A stretch of DNA of 64,000 nt from Sanguibacter gelidistatuariae (lineage in GTDB: Bacteria; Actinomycetota; Actinomycetes; Actinomycetales; Cellulomonadaceae): NCBI RefSeq assembly GCF_900096585.1, contig NZ_FMYH01000007.1:62001-126000 (forward strand), in the 5' to 3' direction. The notes beneath the pieces were generated by a model. It was given only the letters and a program-made list of their open reading frames with translations, did no database searches and was not told where the DNA came from. The translations under genes and the position numbers were made by a program. Numbering within the stretch: the first letter of the stretch is position 1; each line of letters begins with the position of its first letter. Positions 1 through 8,400 of this stretch are shown here, one piece after another.

Positions 1-1034
1 AGGGCCGGGTTGGGCTCGTGGTCGGCTGTGACAAAGGGCAGCGGCTTGTCTGCGCCCGCGTCGAGCGTGCGCACCACGACCTTGCGCCCCGGGAAGGCGT
101 CCAGGACCCCCCGGTATGCCGCGACCTGCTCGGTGACCGACGGCTCCTCGGTGCGTCCGAGGAAGCAGAACTCGGTCCGGAAGAGGCCGACGCCCTCGGC
201 TCCGGCCTCGACGGCCGCGGCTGCGGCCTTGGGGTCGGCCACGTTGGCGAGCAGCGCGACGTCGTGCCCGTCCGCCGTGCGCCCGTGCCCGTCGAAGGTG
301 CGGACCGTACCCGCCGTCTCCCGGGTGCGCGCGATGGCCTCGGGCGAGGGTGAGATCTCCACGATGCCGAGTGCGCCGTCGAGCAGGATCGTCTCGCCGT
401 CGGCGAGACCCTCTGCGCCGGAGACGGCGACCACGGCCGGGATGCCCAGCGCGCGCGCGAGGATCGCGGTGTGGGACGTGGGGCCACCGCCGCTCGTGAC
501 GATCCCGACGACCTGCTCGGGGTCGAGGGTGGCGGTGTCGGCGGGTGCAAGATCGCCCGCCGCGAGGATGAAGGGATGCCCCGGGGATGGGACGCCTGGC
601 GAGGGCCTGCCCTGCAGGGACGCCACGAGACGGTCCCGCACGTCGCGGGCGTCTCGTGCGCGCTCGGCCATCATGCCGCCGAGCGCCTCGAGCTGACCGG
701 CCAGCACGCCGGCGGCGTCCCACACGGCACGGGCGGGGGTGGCCCCCTCCTCGCGCACGCGCCGGGTGGCGTCCTTGATGAGCGTCTTGTCACCAGCCAT
801 CGCCGCCGTCATCGTGAGGACCTCGGCGGCGGTCCCGGTCACCGTGCTCGCCCGGGCGAGAAGCTCGGCCTGCACCGCCGAGACGGCGGTCGCGAGCTGC
901 GCGACCGCCGTCTCGGTGTCAGCCCCCGCGGCCCGCAGGGCCGCGGAGGGCTCCGGCACGGGGGCCGGCATCGTGTGCACGACGCCGACCACCCGGCCAG
1001 GGCTGACGGGAATGCCGGTCAGCACTCGGGTCAC
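1..1034 (-). CDS. ptsI: PTS Enzyme I (phosphoenolpyruvate-protein phosphotransferase), 3' part missing
   Basis: Enzyme I moves phosphate from phosphoenolpyruvate to HPr, the first step of the sugar phosphotransferase system, in the cytoplasm. Reading leftwards from a GTG at 1034, about 344 residues are present; the usual length is near 550, so the PEP-binding barrel continues past the window edge. The phosphohistidine segment SGGGPTSHTAILARALG is visible, with the active His at about residue 185, and the linker and start of the barrel (GVGLFRTEFCFL) follow. The GTG overlaps the stop codon of the IIC gene by 4 nt (GTGA), so the two are translationally coupled. No HPr gene lies in the window. 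Family assignment is very secure; only the C-terminus is unseen. Confidence 0.95.
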   Translation of the reverse strand, partial: MTRVLTGIPVSPGRVVGVVHTMPAPVPEPSAALRAAGADTETAVAQLATAVSAVQAELLARASTVTGTAAEVLTMTAAMAGDKTLIKDATRRVREEGATPARAVWDAAGVLAGQLEALGGMMAERARDARDVRDRLVASLQGRPSPGVPSPGHPFILAAGDLAPADTATLDPEQVVGIVTSGGGPTSHTAILARALGIPAVVAVSGAEGLADGETILLDGALGIVEISPSPEAIARTRETAGTVRTFDGHGRTADGHDVALLANVADPKAAAAAVEAGAEGVGLFRTEFCFLGRTEEPSVTEQVAAYRGVLDAFPGRKVVVRTLDAGADKPLPFVTADHEPNPA

Positions 1035-2392
1035 AAGGCGCTCTCTTCGGTGACCTTGTCGCCTCCGGCGCTCCGGCGTCCGGCGCGGGCCGCGGCCTTG
1101 GCGTCGGCCTCGGCGTCGGCGATGTCCGCCGGGTCAGCCGTCGGGTCGATGCCCACAGTCATCGTGCCCTCTTCGCGCCCGGGGGTACGCAGGTTCCACT
1201 TGGTGATGACGAAGCGGAAGAGGAAGTAGTACAGGACCGCGTAGCCGAGGCCGATGAGGATGATCAGTATGGGCCGGTCGGCGATGCGCCAGTTGAGCAA
1301 GAAATCGATCGCACCGGCCGAGAACCCGAATCCGGACCGCAGCTCGAGGGCGTTGACCAGCGCGAGCGCCGTTCCCGTGAGGACTGCGTGGATCGCGTAC
1401 AGCGGGTAGGCGACAAACACGAAGGCGAACTCGAGGGGCTCGGTCACGCCGGTGACGAAGGCGACGAGTGCGGCGGAGCCCATGATGCCGGCGATGACCT
1501 TGCGGTTCTCGGGCCGGGCGGTGTGCACGATGGCCAGGGCCGCCGCAGGCAGCGCGAACATCATGATCGGGAAGAACCCGGTGAGGAAGATGCCGGCGGT
1601 GGGGTCGCCGTGCAGGAAGCGGGCGATATCACCGTGCCAGACCCCGCCCGAGGCGTCGGTGTAGTCGCCGAACTGGAACCACGGCATCGAGTTGAGGAGG
1701 TGGTGCAGGCCGAGCGGGACGAGCAGGCGGTTGAGCGTGCCAAACACGAACCCACCGAGGACGGCCGAACCGGTCACCCAGTCGCCCAGGGCGCCGAAGG
1801 CGGCGTCGAAGGCCGGGTAGATGAACGCTCCGACGACGGCGATGAGGACAGCGGCGCCCGCCGTGACGATCGGCACGAAGCGACGACCGCCGAAGAAGGC
1901 GAGGTAGGGCGGCAGCTTGATGCGGTGGTACTTCTGGTAGAGCAGCGCCGCGGTCAGGCCGATGACGATGCCCCCGAGGACGCCGTAGTTGATGAGCGCC
2001 TGTGTCTCGCCCTCGGCGGGCTTGCCGAGCACGTAGGGCGAGAGTGTGTCGGAGACGCCCTTGAAGACGAGGTAGCCGATGAGCGCGGCCAGGGCCGTCG
2101 AACCGTCTGACTTCTTGGCGTAGCCGACCGCGACGCCGAGCGCGAAGAGCATGGCGAGGTTCGCGAACAGCGCGTCGCCGGCCGCGGCGAACACGTCGGC
2201 GACGGGTTGCATCCACGAGATCTTCGCGGAGAGGCCGTCGGCTCCGAGCATGTCTGCCTGCCCGAGGCGCAGCAGCAGCGCGGCTGCAGGCAGCGACGCG
2301 ATGGGGAGCATGAGGGATCGTCCGACCCTCTGCATCTGGGCGAAGCCGGGAATCGGCTTTTTCACCTTCTTGGTCTTGGCGACCGTAGACAT
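1031..2392 (-). CDS. PTS IIC permease, N-acetylglucosamine/glucose family
   Basis: This is the membrane channel subunit of a PTS, carrying sugar across the membrane while its IIB partner phosphorylates it. The 453-residue protein has roughly ten hydrophobic segments and family motifs: an N-terminal QRVGRSLMLPIASLPAAALL helix, NSMPWFQFG, and the signature GVTEPLEFAF. It is IIC only; the IIB and IIA parts are separate genes on the other strand, as in the split NagE/NagF arrangement of Streptomyces. GlcNAc as substrate is inferred from the NSMPWFQFG segment, the DasR-like regulator next door and nagA/nagB nearby; glucose remains possible. It diverges from the regulator across a promoter with dre-like sites. 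Confidence 0.9.
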   Translation of the reverse strand: MSTVAKTKKVKKPIPGFAQMQRVGRSLMLPIASLPAAALLLRLGQADMLGADGLSAKISWMQPVADVFAAAGDALFANLAMLFALGVAVGYAKKSDGSTALAALIGYLVFKGVSDTLSPYVLGKPAEGETQALINYGVLGGIVIGLTAALLYQKYHRIKLPPYLAFFGGRRFVPIVTAGAAVLIAVVGAFIYPAFDAAFGALGDWVTGSAVLGGFVFGTLNRLLVPLGLHHLLNSMPWFQFGDYTDASGGVWHGDIARFLHGDPTAGIFLTGFFPIMMFALPAAALAIVHTARPENRKVIAGIMGSAALVAFVTGVTEPLEFAFVFVAYPLYAIHAVLTGTALALVNALELRSGFGFSAGAIDFLLNWRIADRPILIILIGLGYAVLYYFLFRFVITKWNLRTPGREEGTMTVGIDPTADPADIADAEADAKAAARAGRRSAGGDKVTEESAL

Positions 2393-2535
2393 AGCACTCC
2401 TTGGGTTCTCGGACGCCGCCCGCGTCGTCGCGGGCGCGCGTCCGGTAGTGATGGTGCTTCGAGGATGTGCACGACGCGTAGGCCATCATTGGTCAGTCGA
2501 GTCGCAGATGCTCCGTCCACCCTCGCATGTGACGA

Positions 2536-2576
2536 AGTTGTCTGGACCACTTGCCAACACAGTGGTCTAGACCTGA
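2536..2576. promoter_or_regulatory. Two dre-like operators (DasR-type) in the divergent PTS promoter
   Basis: Two 16-bp near-palindromes lie in the 246-bp gap between the IIC and GntR-regulator starts. Site 1 at 2536-2551 reads agttgtctggaccact and site 2 at 2561-2576 reads agtggtctagacctga. The Streptomyces dre consensus is close to agtggtctagaccact, so the sites match at 14 and about 13 of 16 positions. Their position lets one regulator control both directions. The match is seen in the sequence; binding by the adjacent GntR protein is inferred. Confidence 0.8.
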
Positions 2577-2638
2577 TGATGTGTCAAGCGTTACACCGAA
2601 ATCCATCAGAGCATCCATCAGATCAGAGGAGGTGAGTC

Positions 2639-3394
2639 ATGGCTGAGTCGCAGGCTGGGGACGCCCACGCCCACAAATACCTCGCGGTACGCGCCTATCT
2701 CACGGAGCTCATCACGACCGAGCTCGAGGCCGGAGACCCGGTTCCTTCCGAACGGACGCTCACTGAACGCTTCAGCGTCTCGCGGATGACCGTCCGACAG
2801 GCTCTCGACGCCCTCGTCGCCGAAGGGGCCCTGGTGCGCGAGCAGGGCCGCGGTACCTTCGTCGCCCGCCACTACGCGGACTTCGAGATGCGTCTGACGA
2901 CCTTCGGTGAGGAGGCCCGACGACGCGGCCTCGACCCTGGGACCCGGGTCCTGGAGTTCGAGCAGGCGCCGGCCACGGCCCGTGTCGCGGCCGAGCTGGG
3001 GGTGGACGAGGGGGCGGCGATGCACCACGTGGTGCGGCTGCGCACCGCCGACGGTCGGCCCATGGGGCTCGAGCACTCGTGGATCCCAGTCGCGCTGATC
3101 CCCGACCTTCTCGACGACGGCGTGCCCGAGAGCCTGTACGCGGCGCTGCGCGACCACGGACTGGCCCCGACCTGGGGCGAGGACACGCTCACCGCAGCGG
3201 AAGCGACGCCCGTCGAGGCCGAGCTGCTCGGGCTCGACGGCCCACGGGCAGTCATGCGCACCCAACGGCGCACCTTCGCCGGTCAGGTCGCCCTCATGCT
3301 CTCCAAGTCGACGTACCGGGGGGACCGCTACTCCGTGTTCGTGCCGCTGCGCGAGGCGCGTCCGCTCCTCGTTCCCCGCCCGAGCCGCGCCTGA
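2639..3394 (+). CDS. GntR/HutC-family regulator, DasR/NagR-like
   Basis: A cytoplasmic transcription factor of 251 residues with an N-terminal winged helix (about residues 15-80, containing PSERTLTERFSVSRMTVRQA) and a C-terminal UTRA ligand-binding domain (about 95-240). In DasR and NagR the UTRA domain binds glucosamine-6-phosphate or GlcNAc-6-phosphate, which releases the operator. The ATG at 2639 follows a strong gaggaggtga ribosome site. Two dre-like sites lie 60-100 bp upstream, and the gene is followed by the IIB and IIA genes of the same PTS. Autoregulation and control of the nag genes are therefore likely but inferred. Confidence 0.88.
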   Translation: MAESQAGDAHAHKYLAVRAYLTELITTELEAGDPVPSERTLTERFSVSRMTVRQALDALVAEGALVREQGRGTFVARHYADFEMRLTTFGEEARRRGLDPGTRVLEFEQAPATARVAAELGVDEGAAMHHVVRLRTADGRPMGLEHSWIPVALIPDLLDDGVPESLYAALRDHGLAPTWGEDTLTAAEATPVEAELLGLDGPRAVMRTQRRTFAGQVALMLSKSTYRGDRYSVFVPLREARPLLVPRPSRA

Positions 3395-3491
3395 GCGCGT
3401 CACCCAGCATCAGTCCCAGACCCATCGCCCGACCCGGCGTCGTCCACGACAAGCCGACGAACACCCAGCGACTTCAGAGAGGAAGTCCCGC

Positions 3492-3737
3492 ATGACAACC
3501 ACCGACAACGAACGGGCCGCCGCCATCCTGGCCGCACTGGGAGGTGTTGACAACATCGTCGAGATCGACCCGTGCACCACCCGGCTGAGATCGGTCGTCA
3601 AAGACCCCGATCTGGTCGACGTAGCGGCACTGCGTGCCGCCGGCGCCTTCGGCGTGATGATGAACGGCCGCGTGGTCCAGGTCGTCGTGGGTCCGGAGGT
3701 CGACACGATCGCCTCCGAGCTCGCCGACCTCATGTGA
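3492..3737 (+). CDS. PTS IIB protein, GlcNAc/glucose type (first copy)
   Basis: A free-standing 81-residue IIB protein that takes phosphate from IIA and passes it to the incoming sugar. The phosphocysteine lies in the conserved segment DPCTTRLR at Cys28, and the fold ends with the usual VQVVVGPEVDTIASEL helix. The preceding sequence cttcagagaggaagtcccg holds its ribosome site. It sits about 100 bp after the GntR regulator and about 90 bp before a second IIB gene. Because the IIC protein encoded at 1031-2392 has no fused IIB domain, one or both of these must supply it. Confidence 0.9.
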   Translation: MTTTDNERAAAILAALGGVDNIVEIDPCTTRLRSVVKDPDLVDVAALRAAGAFGVMMNGRVVQVVVGPEVDTIASELADLM

Positions 3738-3828
3738 CCCTCACCCCAACGTTTGGCCGGCCTGCGCGTCCCGCGTGGACCGTGAGATGTCCCGGTCACG
3801 GCCGGTGCACGAGTACAAGGAGCACACC

Positions 3829-4059
3829 ATGAGCATGGCAGCGCAGATCCTCGCGGCGCTCGGAGGCGACGAGAACATTCTCGACCTGGAGCCCTGCATC
3901 ACCCGCCTGCGGGTCGAGGTCGAGGATCCGAGCCTGGTCGACGACGCGGCCCTGACCAGGGCGGGCGCCGTCGCGGTCGTGCACTCTGGCAATGCGATCC
4001 AGGTCATCGTCGGCCCGGAGGCCGACAACATCGCCTCTGACATCGAGGACCTCCGGTGA
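3829..4059 (+). CDS. PTS IIB protein, GlcNAc/glucose type (second copy)
   Basis: A second 76-residue IIB protein with its own phosphocysteine at Cys23 in LEPCITRLR, and the same VIVGPEADNIASDIEDL C-terminal helix. An in-frame ATG exists at 3775, but the start at 3829 is preferred because acaaggagcacacc supplies a ribosome site and the protein then begins at the usual point of the domain. Its stop codon overlaps the GTG of the IIA gene by 4 nt, so these two are made together. Both copies keep the catalytic residue, so neither looks like a decaying duplicate. Confidence 0.9.
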   Translation: MSMAAQILAALGGDENILDLEPCITRLRVEVEDPSLVDDAALTRAGAVAVVHSGNAIQVIVGPEADNIASDIEDLR

Positions 4060-4517
4060 GCGCGGTCCCGCTGTCGGTGCTCGCCCCCGTGGCGGGCAAG
4101 ACGGTGGACATCTCCGGGGTGGACGACCCGGTCTTCGCGGCAGGGCTCGTCGGCCCCGGGCTGGCGATCTTGCCCGACGCCGAGCTCGGCCGCCAGGTGG
4201 TCGCGCCGGTGAGCGGCACGATCGTCAAGCTTCACCCGCACGCCTTTGTCGTGAAGGTCCCGGACGGCCGTGCCATCCTGGTCCACCTCGGCATCAACAC
4301 CGTCCAGCTCGACGGCGCCGGGTTCACGCTGCACGTCGCCCAGGGCGACGCGGTCACCCAGGGGGACGTGCTCATCACCTGGGACCCGACCGAGATCGAG
4401 CGCGGCGGCAGGTCCTCGGTGTGCCCCGTCGTCGCCCTCGGCGCGACCCCGGACGTCATCACGGCCGTGGACTCCGCCGACGTGACCGCCTCGCAAGAAC
4501 TGTTCACCTGGTCCTGA
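4056..4517 (+). CDS. PTS IIA protein, glucose (Crr) family
   Basis: The IIA subunit accepts phosphate from HPr and gives it to IIB. The 153-residue protein has the biotinyl-like beta-barrel of the glucose IIA family: LAPVAGKTVDISGVDDPVFA at the N-terminus, VVAPVSGTIVKLHPHAF, and the active histidine in ILVHLGI (His77), with the partner histidine in HAF (His62). The GTG start is embedded in the stop of the upstream IIB gene (GTGA). It completes a split EII made of separate IIC, IIB and IIA proteins. It ends 27 bp from the convergent LacI-type gene. Confidence 0.93.
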   Translation: MSAVPLSVLAPVAGKTVDISGVDDPVFAAGLVGPGLAILPDAELGRQVVAPVSGTIVKLHPHAFVVKVPDGRAILVHLGINTVQLDGAGFTLHVAQGDAVTQGDVLITWDPTEIERGGRSSVCPVVALGATPDVITAVDSADVTASQELFTWS

Positions 4518-4544
4518 CCCCACCCATCTCCACCTGCCCTCCTC

Positions 4545-5591
4545 TCAGCGGAGTTTGTGGGGGGTTGGGGCGGTGGAGGCTCGGATGATCAGGCGGGACG
4601 TGACGGTCCGGGACTGGGGTGGGTCCGTGAGCCTGGCCATCCGGTCCAGGAGCAGGTCCGCGGCGAGCTGGCCGAGCTCGTCCGAGCGGCCCTCGATTGT
4701 CGTCAGCGCGGGCCGAGCCATCCCGTCGGGCAGGGCGTCGTCGCAGCCGATGATGCTCAGCTCCCCGGGCACGTCCACGCCCCGGTCGGCGCAGCGGGAC
4801 TGCAGGCCGAGGGCCATCAGGTCGTCGTAGCAGATGACGGCGCCGTAGCCGGAGGCCAGGACACGGTCGGCCACCTGGCGGCCACCGTCGAAGGTGGGGC
4901 GGTGCGGTCCCCAGGTCGTGAGCATGATGCCGGAGGCTGCTGCGGCGTCGTGCAGGGCGCGTTCCTTGGCCTGGCCGGACCAGGAGCCGGCCGGGCCGGC
5001 GAGGTAGAGCACGCGGGTGTGCCCGAGCGCGGCGAGGTGCTCGATCGCGCCGGTGAATCCGGGGGCGACATCGATCACGGCGCTGTCCAGCCCGGCCAGC
5101 TGGCGGTTGGCCAGGACCACCGGGACCCGGGCGGCGAGGGCGCGGATCTCGTCGTCGGGCAGGCGGGAGGAGACGAGGATGATGCCGTCGGCCTGGCTCG
5201 TCATGCGGCGCGCGATGCGCAGCTCGGCGGCGGGGTCCTCGCGGGAGTCGCCGATGAGCACGCCGTGATCCTGGGCTTGCGCGGCCGACTCGATCGCGGC
5301 GAGCAGCGGGGCGAAGAAGGGGTTGGTGACGTCGGGCAGGATGACGCCGACATTCGCCGAGCGGCCGGTGACCAGGCCGCGGGCCGTGCGCGACGGCGTG
5401 TACCCGAGAGCGAGGGCCACCGCGCGGACCCGCGCAACAGTCTCGGGGAGCACCCGTTCGCCGCCGTTGAGCGCGCGCGAGACGGTCGCGATCGAGACGG
5501 CGGCGGCGGCGGCCACGTCTTTGATGGTGGCGGGCTTGGACGGGGCGCGGACGACTCCCGACGCGGGTGGGCGGTCGGTCAAGGAAGCCAT
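4545..5591 (-). CDS. LacI-family transcriptional regulator (adjacent to altronate dehydratase)
   Basis: A 348-residue repressor with an N-terminal helix-turn-helix (ATIKDVAAAAAVSIATVSRA) followed by a periplasmic-binding-protein-like sugar-sensing domain. An upstream extension stays open to 5711, but the ATG at 5591 is chosen because aagcgaggatccg gives a ribosome site and the protein then has normal LacI length. It is divergent from the altronate dehydratase gene, and an AAACGTTT-centred palindrome lies between them, so it most likely controls that gene and itself. The inducer cannot be read from the sequence; a hexuronate or its catabolite is the simplest guess. Confidence 0.88.
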   Translation of the reverse strand: MASLTDRPPASGVVRAPSKPATIKDVAAAAAVSIATVSRALNGGERVLPETVARVRAVALALGYTPSRTARGLVTGRSANVGVILPDVTNPFFAPLLAAIESAAQAQDHGVLIGDSREDPAAELRIARRMTSQADGIILVSSRLPDDEIRALAARVPVVLANRQLAGLDSAVIDVAPGFTGAIEHLAALGHTRVLYLAGPAGSWSGQAKERALHDAAAASGIMLTTWGPHRPTFDGGRQVADRVLASGYGAVICYDDLMALGLQSRCADRGVDVPGELSIIGCDDALPDGMARPALTTIEGRSDELGQLAADLLLDRMARLTDPPQSRTVTSRLIIRASTAPTPHKLR

Positions 5592-5682
5592 CGGATCCTC
5601 GCTTCTGGTCTGGGTGCGCGGGTCAGGGGTCCGGGTCCGAATGTGCTCCGGGACTGGTCTGTCTCCCCTGAAGACGCTAGCA

Positions 5683-5698
5683 TGTAAACGTTTCCGCA
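5683..5698. promoter_or_regulatory. LacI-type operator in the divergent uxaA promoter
   Basis: The sequence tgtaaacgtttccgca is an imperfect palindrome centred on AACGTT, the form recognised by many LacI-family repressors. It lies between the regulator start at 5591 and the altronate dehydratase start at 5729, where it could repress both. Confidence 0.65.
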
Positions 5699-5728
5699 CG
5701 CTCTCGCCCAACCTGATCGAGGACCCTC

Positions 5729-7246
5729 ATGTCCCCCGAGCTCACCCCCACAGACCTCGCCCCCGGCGTCCCTGCCGGAGCCGCCCTTCTGCTGCTCCCG
5801 AGCGACGACGTCGCGGTCACCATCCGCGACCTGCCCGGCATCCCGCGCGGGCACAAGGTCGCCATGCGGTCGATCACGACCGGCACGCAGGTGCGCAAGT
5901 ACGGGCAGTCGATAGGGGTGGCGACCCGCGACATCGTCGCGGGCGAGCACGTCCACTCCCACAACCTCGGGATGGACCTCGCCGAGCGTGAGCACGAGTT
6001 CGCGACCGTGCACCACGAGCTCACCGCTCCGGCGGGCCCCCGGCCGACCTTCCAGGGCTACCGCCGGGCGAACGGACGGGTAGGCACCCGCAACTACATC
6101 GGCATCCTCACCTCGGTCAACTGTTCGGCGAGCACCGCCAAGATGATCGCCGACCAGTTCCGCGGCCCGGTCCTGGACGAGTTTGATGACATCGACGGCG
6201 TCATGGCACTGACGCATTCCTCCGGCTGCGGGCTGGTGCCGGTCAGCGAGGGCGCGCGGATGCTCGTGCGGACGCTCAAGGGTTACGCCGAGCACCCGAA
6301 CTTCGCCGGGATCCTCGTCGTCGGGCTCGGCTGCGAGATGATCGCGGTCGGCTCGCTGATCGACGGCCTGGACCTCTCCCCGGACACGGTCCTGGAGCAC
6401 CTGACGATCCAGGAGTCCGGGGGTATCCGCGCGACCGTGCGCCAGGGGGTCGCCGCGATCCGCGGGATGCTGCCCGAGATCAACAGCCGCCGCCGAGAGA
6501 CCTGCGACGTCGGAGAGCTCGTGCTCGGGCTCAACTGCGGCGGCTCGGACGGCTACTCCGGGATCACCGCGAACCCCGCCCTCGGCTTCGCCTCCGACCT
6601 CCTCGTCTCCTACGGCGGGGCGTCCGTGCTCGCCGAGACCCCCGAGGTCTTCGGGGCCGAGCACCTGCTCACCCGGCGCGCGGTGACCGAGGAGGTCGGC
6701 CGCAAGCTGCTGCGCCGGATCGACTGGTGGCAGAAGTACGCGGCCGACGGCGGGGGCTCGCTCGACAACAACCCCTCGCCCGGGAACAAGGCCGGTGGGC
6801 TCACCACGATCCTGGAGAAGTCCCTCGGCGCGGTCGCCAAGGGCGGCCAGGCGGATCTGGTCGAGGTGTACGAGTACGCCGAGCCGATCACCGCGAAGGG
6901 CTTCTCCTTCATGGACACCCCCGGCTACGACCCGGTCTCGGTCACCGGGCTGATCGCCGGCGGGGCGACCGTCGTGTGCTTCACGACCGGGCGCGGCTCG
7001 GTCCTGGGGGCCAAGCCGACGCCGTCGATCAAGCTGGCGACCAACTCCGAGCTCTTCGCCCGACAGGCCGAGGACATCGACATCAACTGCGGGCGGATCG
7101 TGGACGGCTCCGCGACCATCGAAGAGGTCGGCCGGGAGATCTTCGCCGAGATCCTCGCGGTGGCCTCCGGGAAGGTGACGGTGTCCGAGGACCTCGATCT
7201 TGGCCAGGACGAGTTCATCCCGTGGCAGCTGGGGACCGTGACCTGA
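5729..7246 (+). CDS. uxaA: Altronate dehydratase family protein (SAF + UxaA domains)
   Basis: UxaA removes water from D-altronate to give 2-keto-3-deoxy-D-gluconate, the late step of galacturonate breakdown (EC 4.2.1.7). The 505-residue protein has the usual two parts: an N-terminal SAF domain (about residues 25-105, with RSITTGTQVRKYGQSIG) and a C-terminal catalytic UxaA domain from about 115 (GYRRANGRVGTRNYIGILTS, THSSGCGL, GLGCEM, GLNCGGSDGYSGITANPALG). Cysteines that could hold the metal centre are present. It stands alone beside a divergent LacI regulator. A related galactarate or other aldonate substrate cannot be excluded. No tagaturonate reductase is seen in the window. Confidence 0.9.
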   Translation: MSPELTPTDLAPGVPAGAALLLLPSDDVAVTIRDLPGIPRGHKVAMRSITTGTQVRKYGQSIGVATRDIVAGEHVHSHNLGMDLAEREHEFATVHHELTAPAGPRPTFQGYRRANGRVGTRNYIGILTSVNCSASTAKMIADQFRGPVLDEFDDIDGVMALTHSSGCGLVPVSEGARMLVRTLKGYAEHPNFAGILVVGLGCEMIAVGSLIDGLDLSPDTVLEHLTIQESGGIRATVRQGVAAIRGMLPEINSRRRETCDVGELVLGLNCGGSDGYSGITANPALGFASDLLVSYGGASVLAETPEVFGAEHLLTRRAVTEEVGRKLLRRIDWWQKYAADGGGSLDNNPSPGNKAGGLTTILEKSLGAVAKGGQADLVEVYEYAEPITAKGFSFMDTPGYDPVSVTGLIAGGATVVCFTTGRGSVLGAKPTPSIKLATNSELFARQAEDIDINCGRIVDGSATIEEVGREIFAEILAVASGKVTVSEDLDLGQDEFIPWQLGTVT

Positions 7247-7323
7247 TCGGCTTGTCCGCCGAGGGGGGCGGCGCGACCGCAGCGGGCAGGTCGACGGTGA
7301 CCAGGACGCATCCCGGACCAGGC

Positions 7324-8385
7324 TCAGGTGGAGCTGCGGCCGATCAGGCGGCTGGCGAAGCGTAGCCGCTGGGCCGGGCGCTGGGGCGCGTCGATCATGT
7401 CCAGCAGGAGCCGGACCGCGGCCTCGCCGATCTCCTGGCCCGGCACCTGCACGGAGGTCAGCGGGGGGTAAGACATCTCGGACATGAGGGAGTTGTCCAC
7501 GCCGACGACGGCGACGCCGCCGTGTCCGACGACGCCGCCCACCGGCACGTCGAGCTCTCGCAGGCGCGCCACGAGCCCGAGCGCGATGAGGTCGTCATAG
7601 GCGATCACGGCGTCGTACCCGGCCGCCACGATGTCGTCGCCCGCGCGGGCTCCCGACTGCAGCTGTGGTTCGAAGGGGCCAAGCTCGACGAGGGCGACCC
7701 CGCGCGCGGTGCATGCGTCCCGGACCGCGGACCGACGCTCCTGGGCGGACCAGGACCTGGCCGGACCGCCCAGATAGCAGATCGTGGAGTGGCCGAGCGC
7801 GGCGAGGTGGGCGACGGCCTGGCCCATGCCGGTGTCCTCGGCGATCGCGACCGAGTTGAAGCCGGTGATCTCTCGGTTGACCAGGACCGTGGGGACCGAG
7901 GAGCAGACCGCGCGCAGCTCTTCATCGGTCGACCTCGGGGAGACGATGATCATGCCGTCGACCAGGCGTGACATGTCGGCGATCCGGCGCAGCTCCTCGG
8001 CCGGCTGCTCGTCGCTCTCGGACAGGATGACGCCCACCCCGTGCTGGGTCGCGCAGGCCTGGGCGCCCTTGATGACCGGCGGGAAGAAGGGGTTGGCGAT
8101 GTCCGGGACGACGACGCCGAGCATCCCGCGACGGCCCGCACGCAGGGACTTCGCGGCAGCATTGGGCTGGTAGCCCATCGAGTCGGCGACCCCTTGGACG
8201 ATCGTCCGCGTCGCGAGGCTGATCCGGGTCGAGCCGGCGAGCGCGCGGGAGACGGTCGAGATGGACAGTCCGGTGATCTCGGCGATGTCCCTGAGCGTCG
8301 CGGGCCCAGCACTCGTCCCCGGAGTTCCCGGTGTTCTCGGGACGTGCGGAGCTCCTGGGATGGTCATGTCGGCTCGCTCATTCAT
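7324..8385 (-). CDS. LacI-family transcriptional regulator at the end of the nagBA operon
   Basis: A 353-residue repressor with an N-terminal helix-turn-helix (ATLRDIAEITGLSISTVSRA, about residues 30-50) and a sugar-binding core (VVVPDIANPFFPPVIKGAQ). It starts 15 bp after the stop of nagA on the same strand and so is probably the last gene of the operon solute-binding protein, nagB, nagA, lacI. A second in-frame ATG at 8367 could be the true start. Two LacI-type palindromes upstream of this operon (11814-11835 and 11927-11942) are candidate targets. The ligand is unknown. Confidence 0.85.
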   Translation of the reverse strand: MNERADMTIPGAPHVPRTPGTPGTSAGPATLRDIAEITGLSISTVSRALAGSTRISLATRTIVQGVADSMGYQPNAAAKSLRAGRRGMLGVVVPDIANPFFPPVIKGAQACATQHGVGVILSESDEQPAEELRRIADMSRLVDGMIIVSPRSTDEELRAVCSSVPTVLVNREITGFNSVAIAEDTGMGQAVAHLAALGHSTICYLGGPARSWSAQERRSAVRDACTARGVALVELGPFEPQLQSGARAGDDIVAAGYDAVIAYDDLIALGLVARLRELDVPVGGVVGHGGVAVVGVDNSLMSEMSYPPLTSVQVPGQEIGEAAVRLLLDMIDAPQRPAQRLRFASRLIGRSST

Positions 8386-8400
8386 GGTGTCGTCATGATG

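Noticed and set aside
10-696. Plus-strand frame at the left edge
   Set aside because: It is opposite Enzyme I, whose active-site motif and domain order are clear on the minus strand.
3492-4059. The two IIB genes as a single gene split by a frameshift
   Set aside because: Each has its own ribosome site, full-length fold and phosphocysteine.
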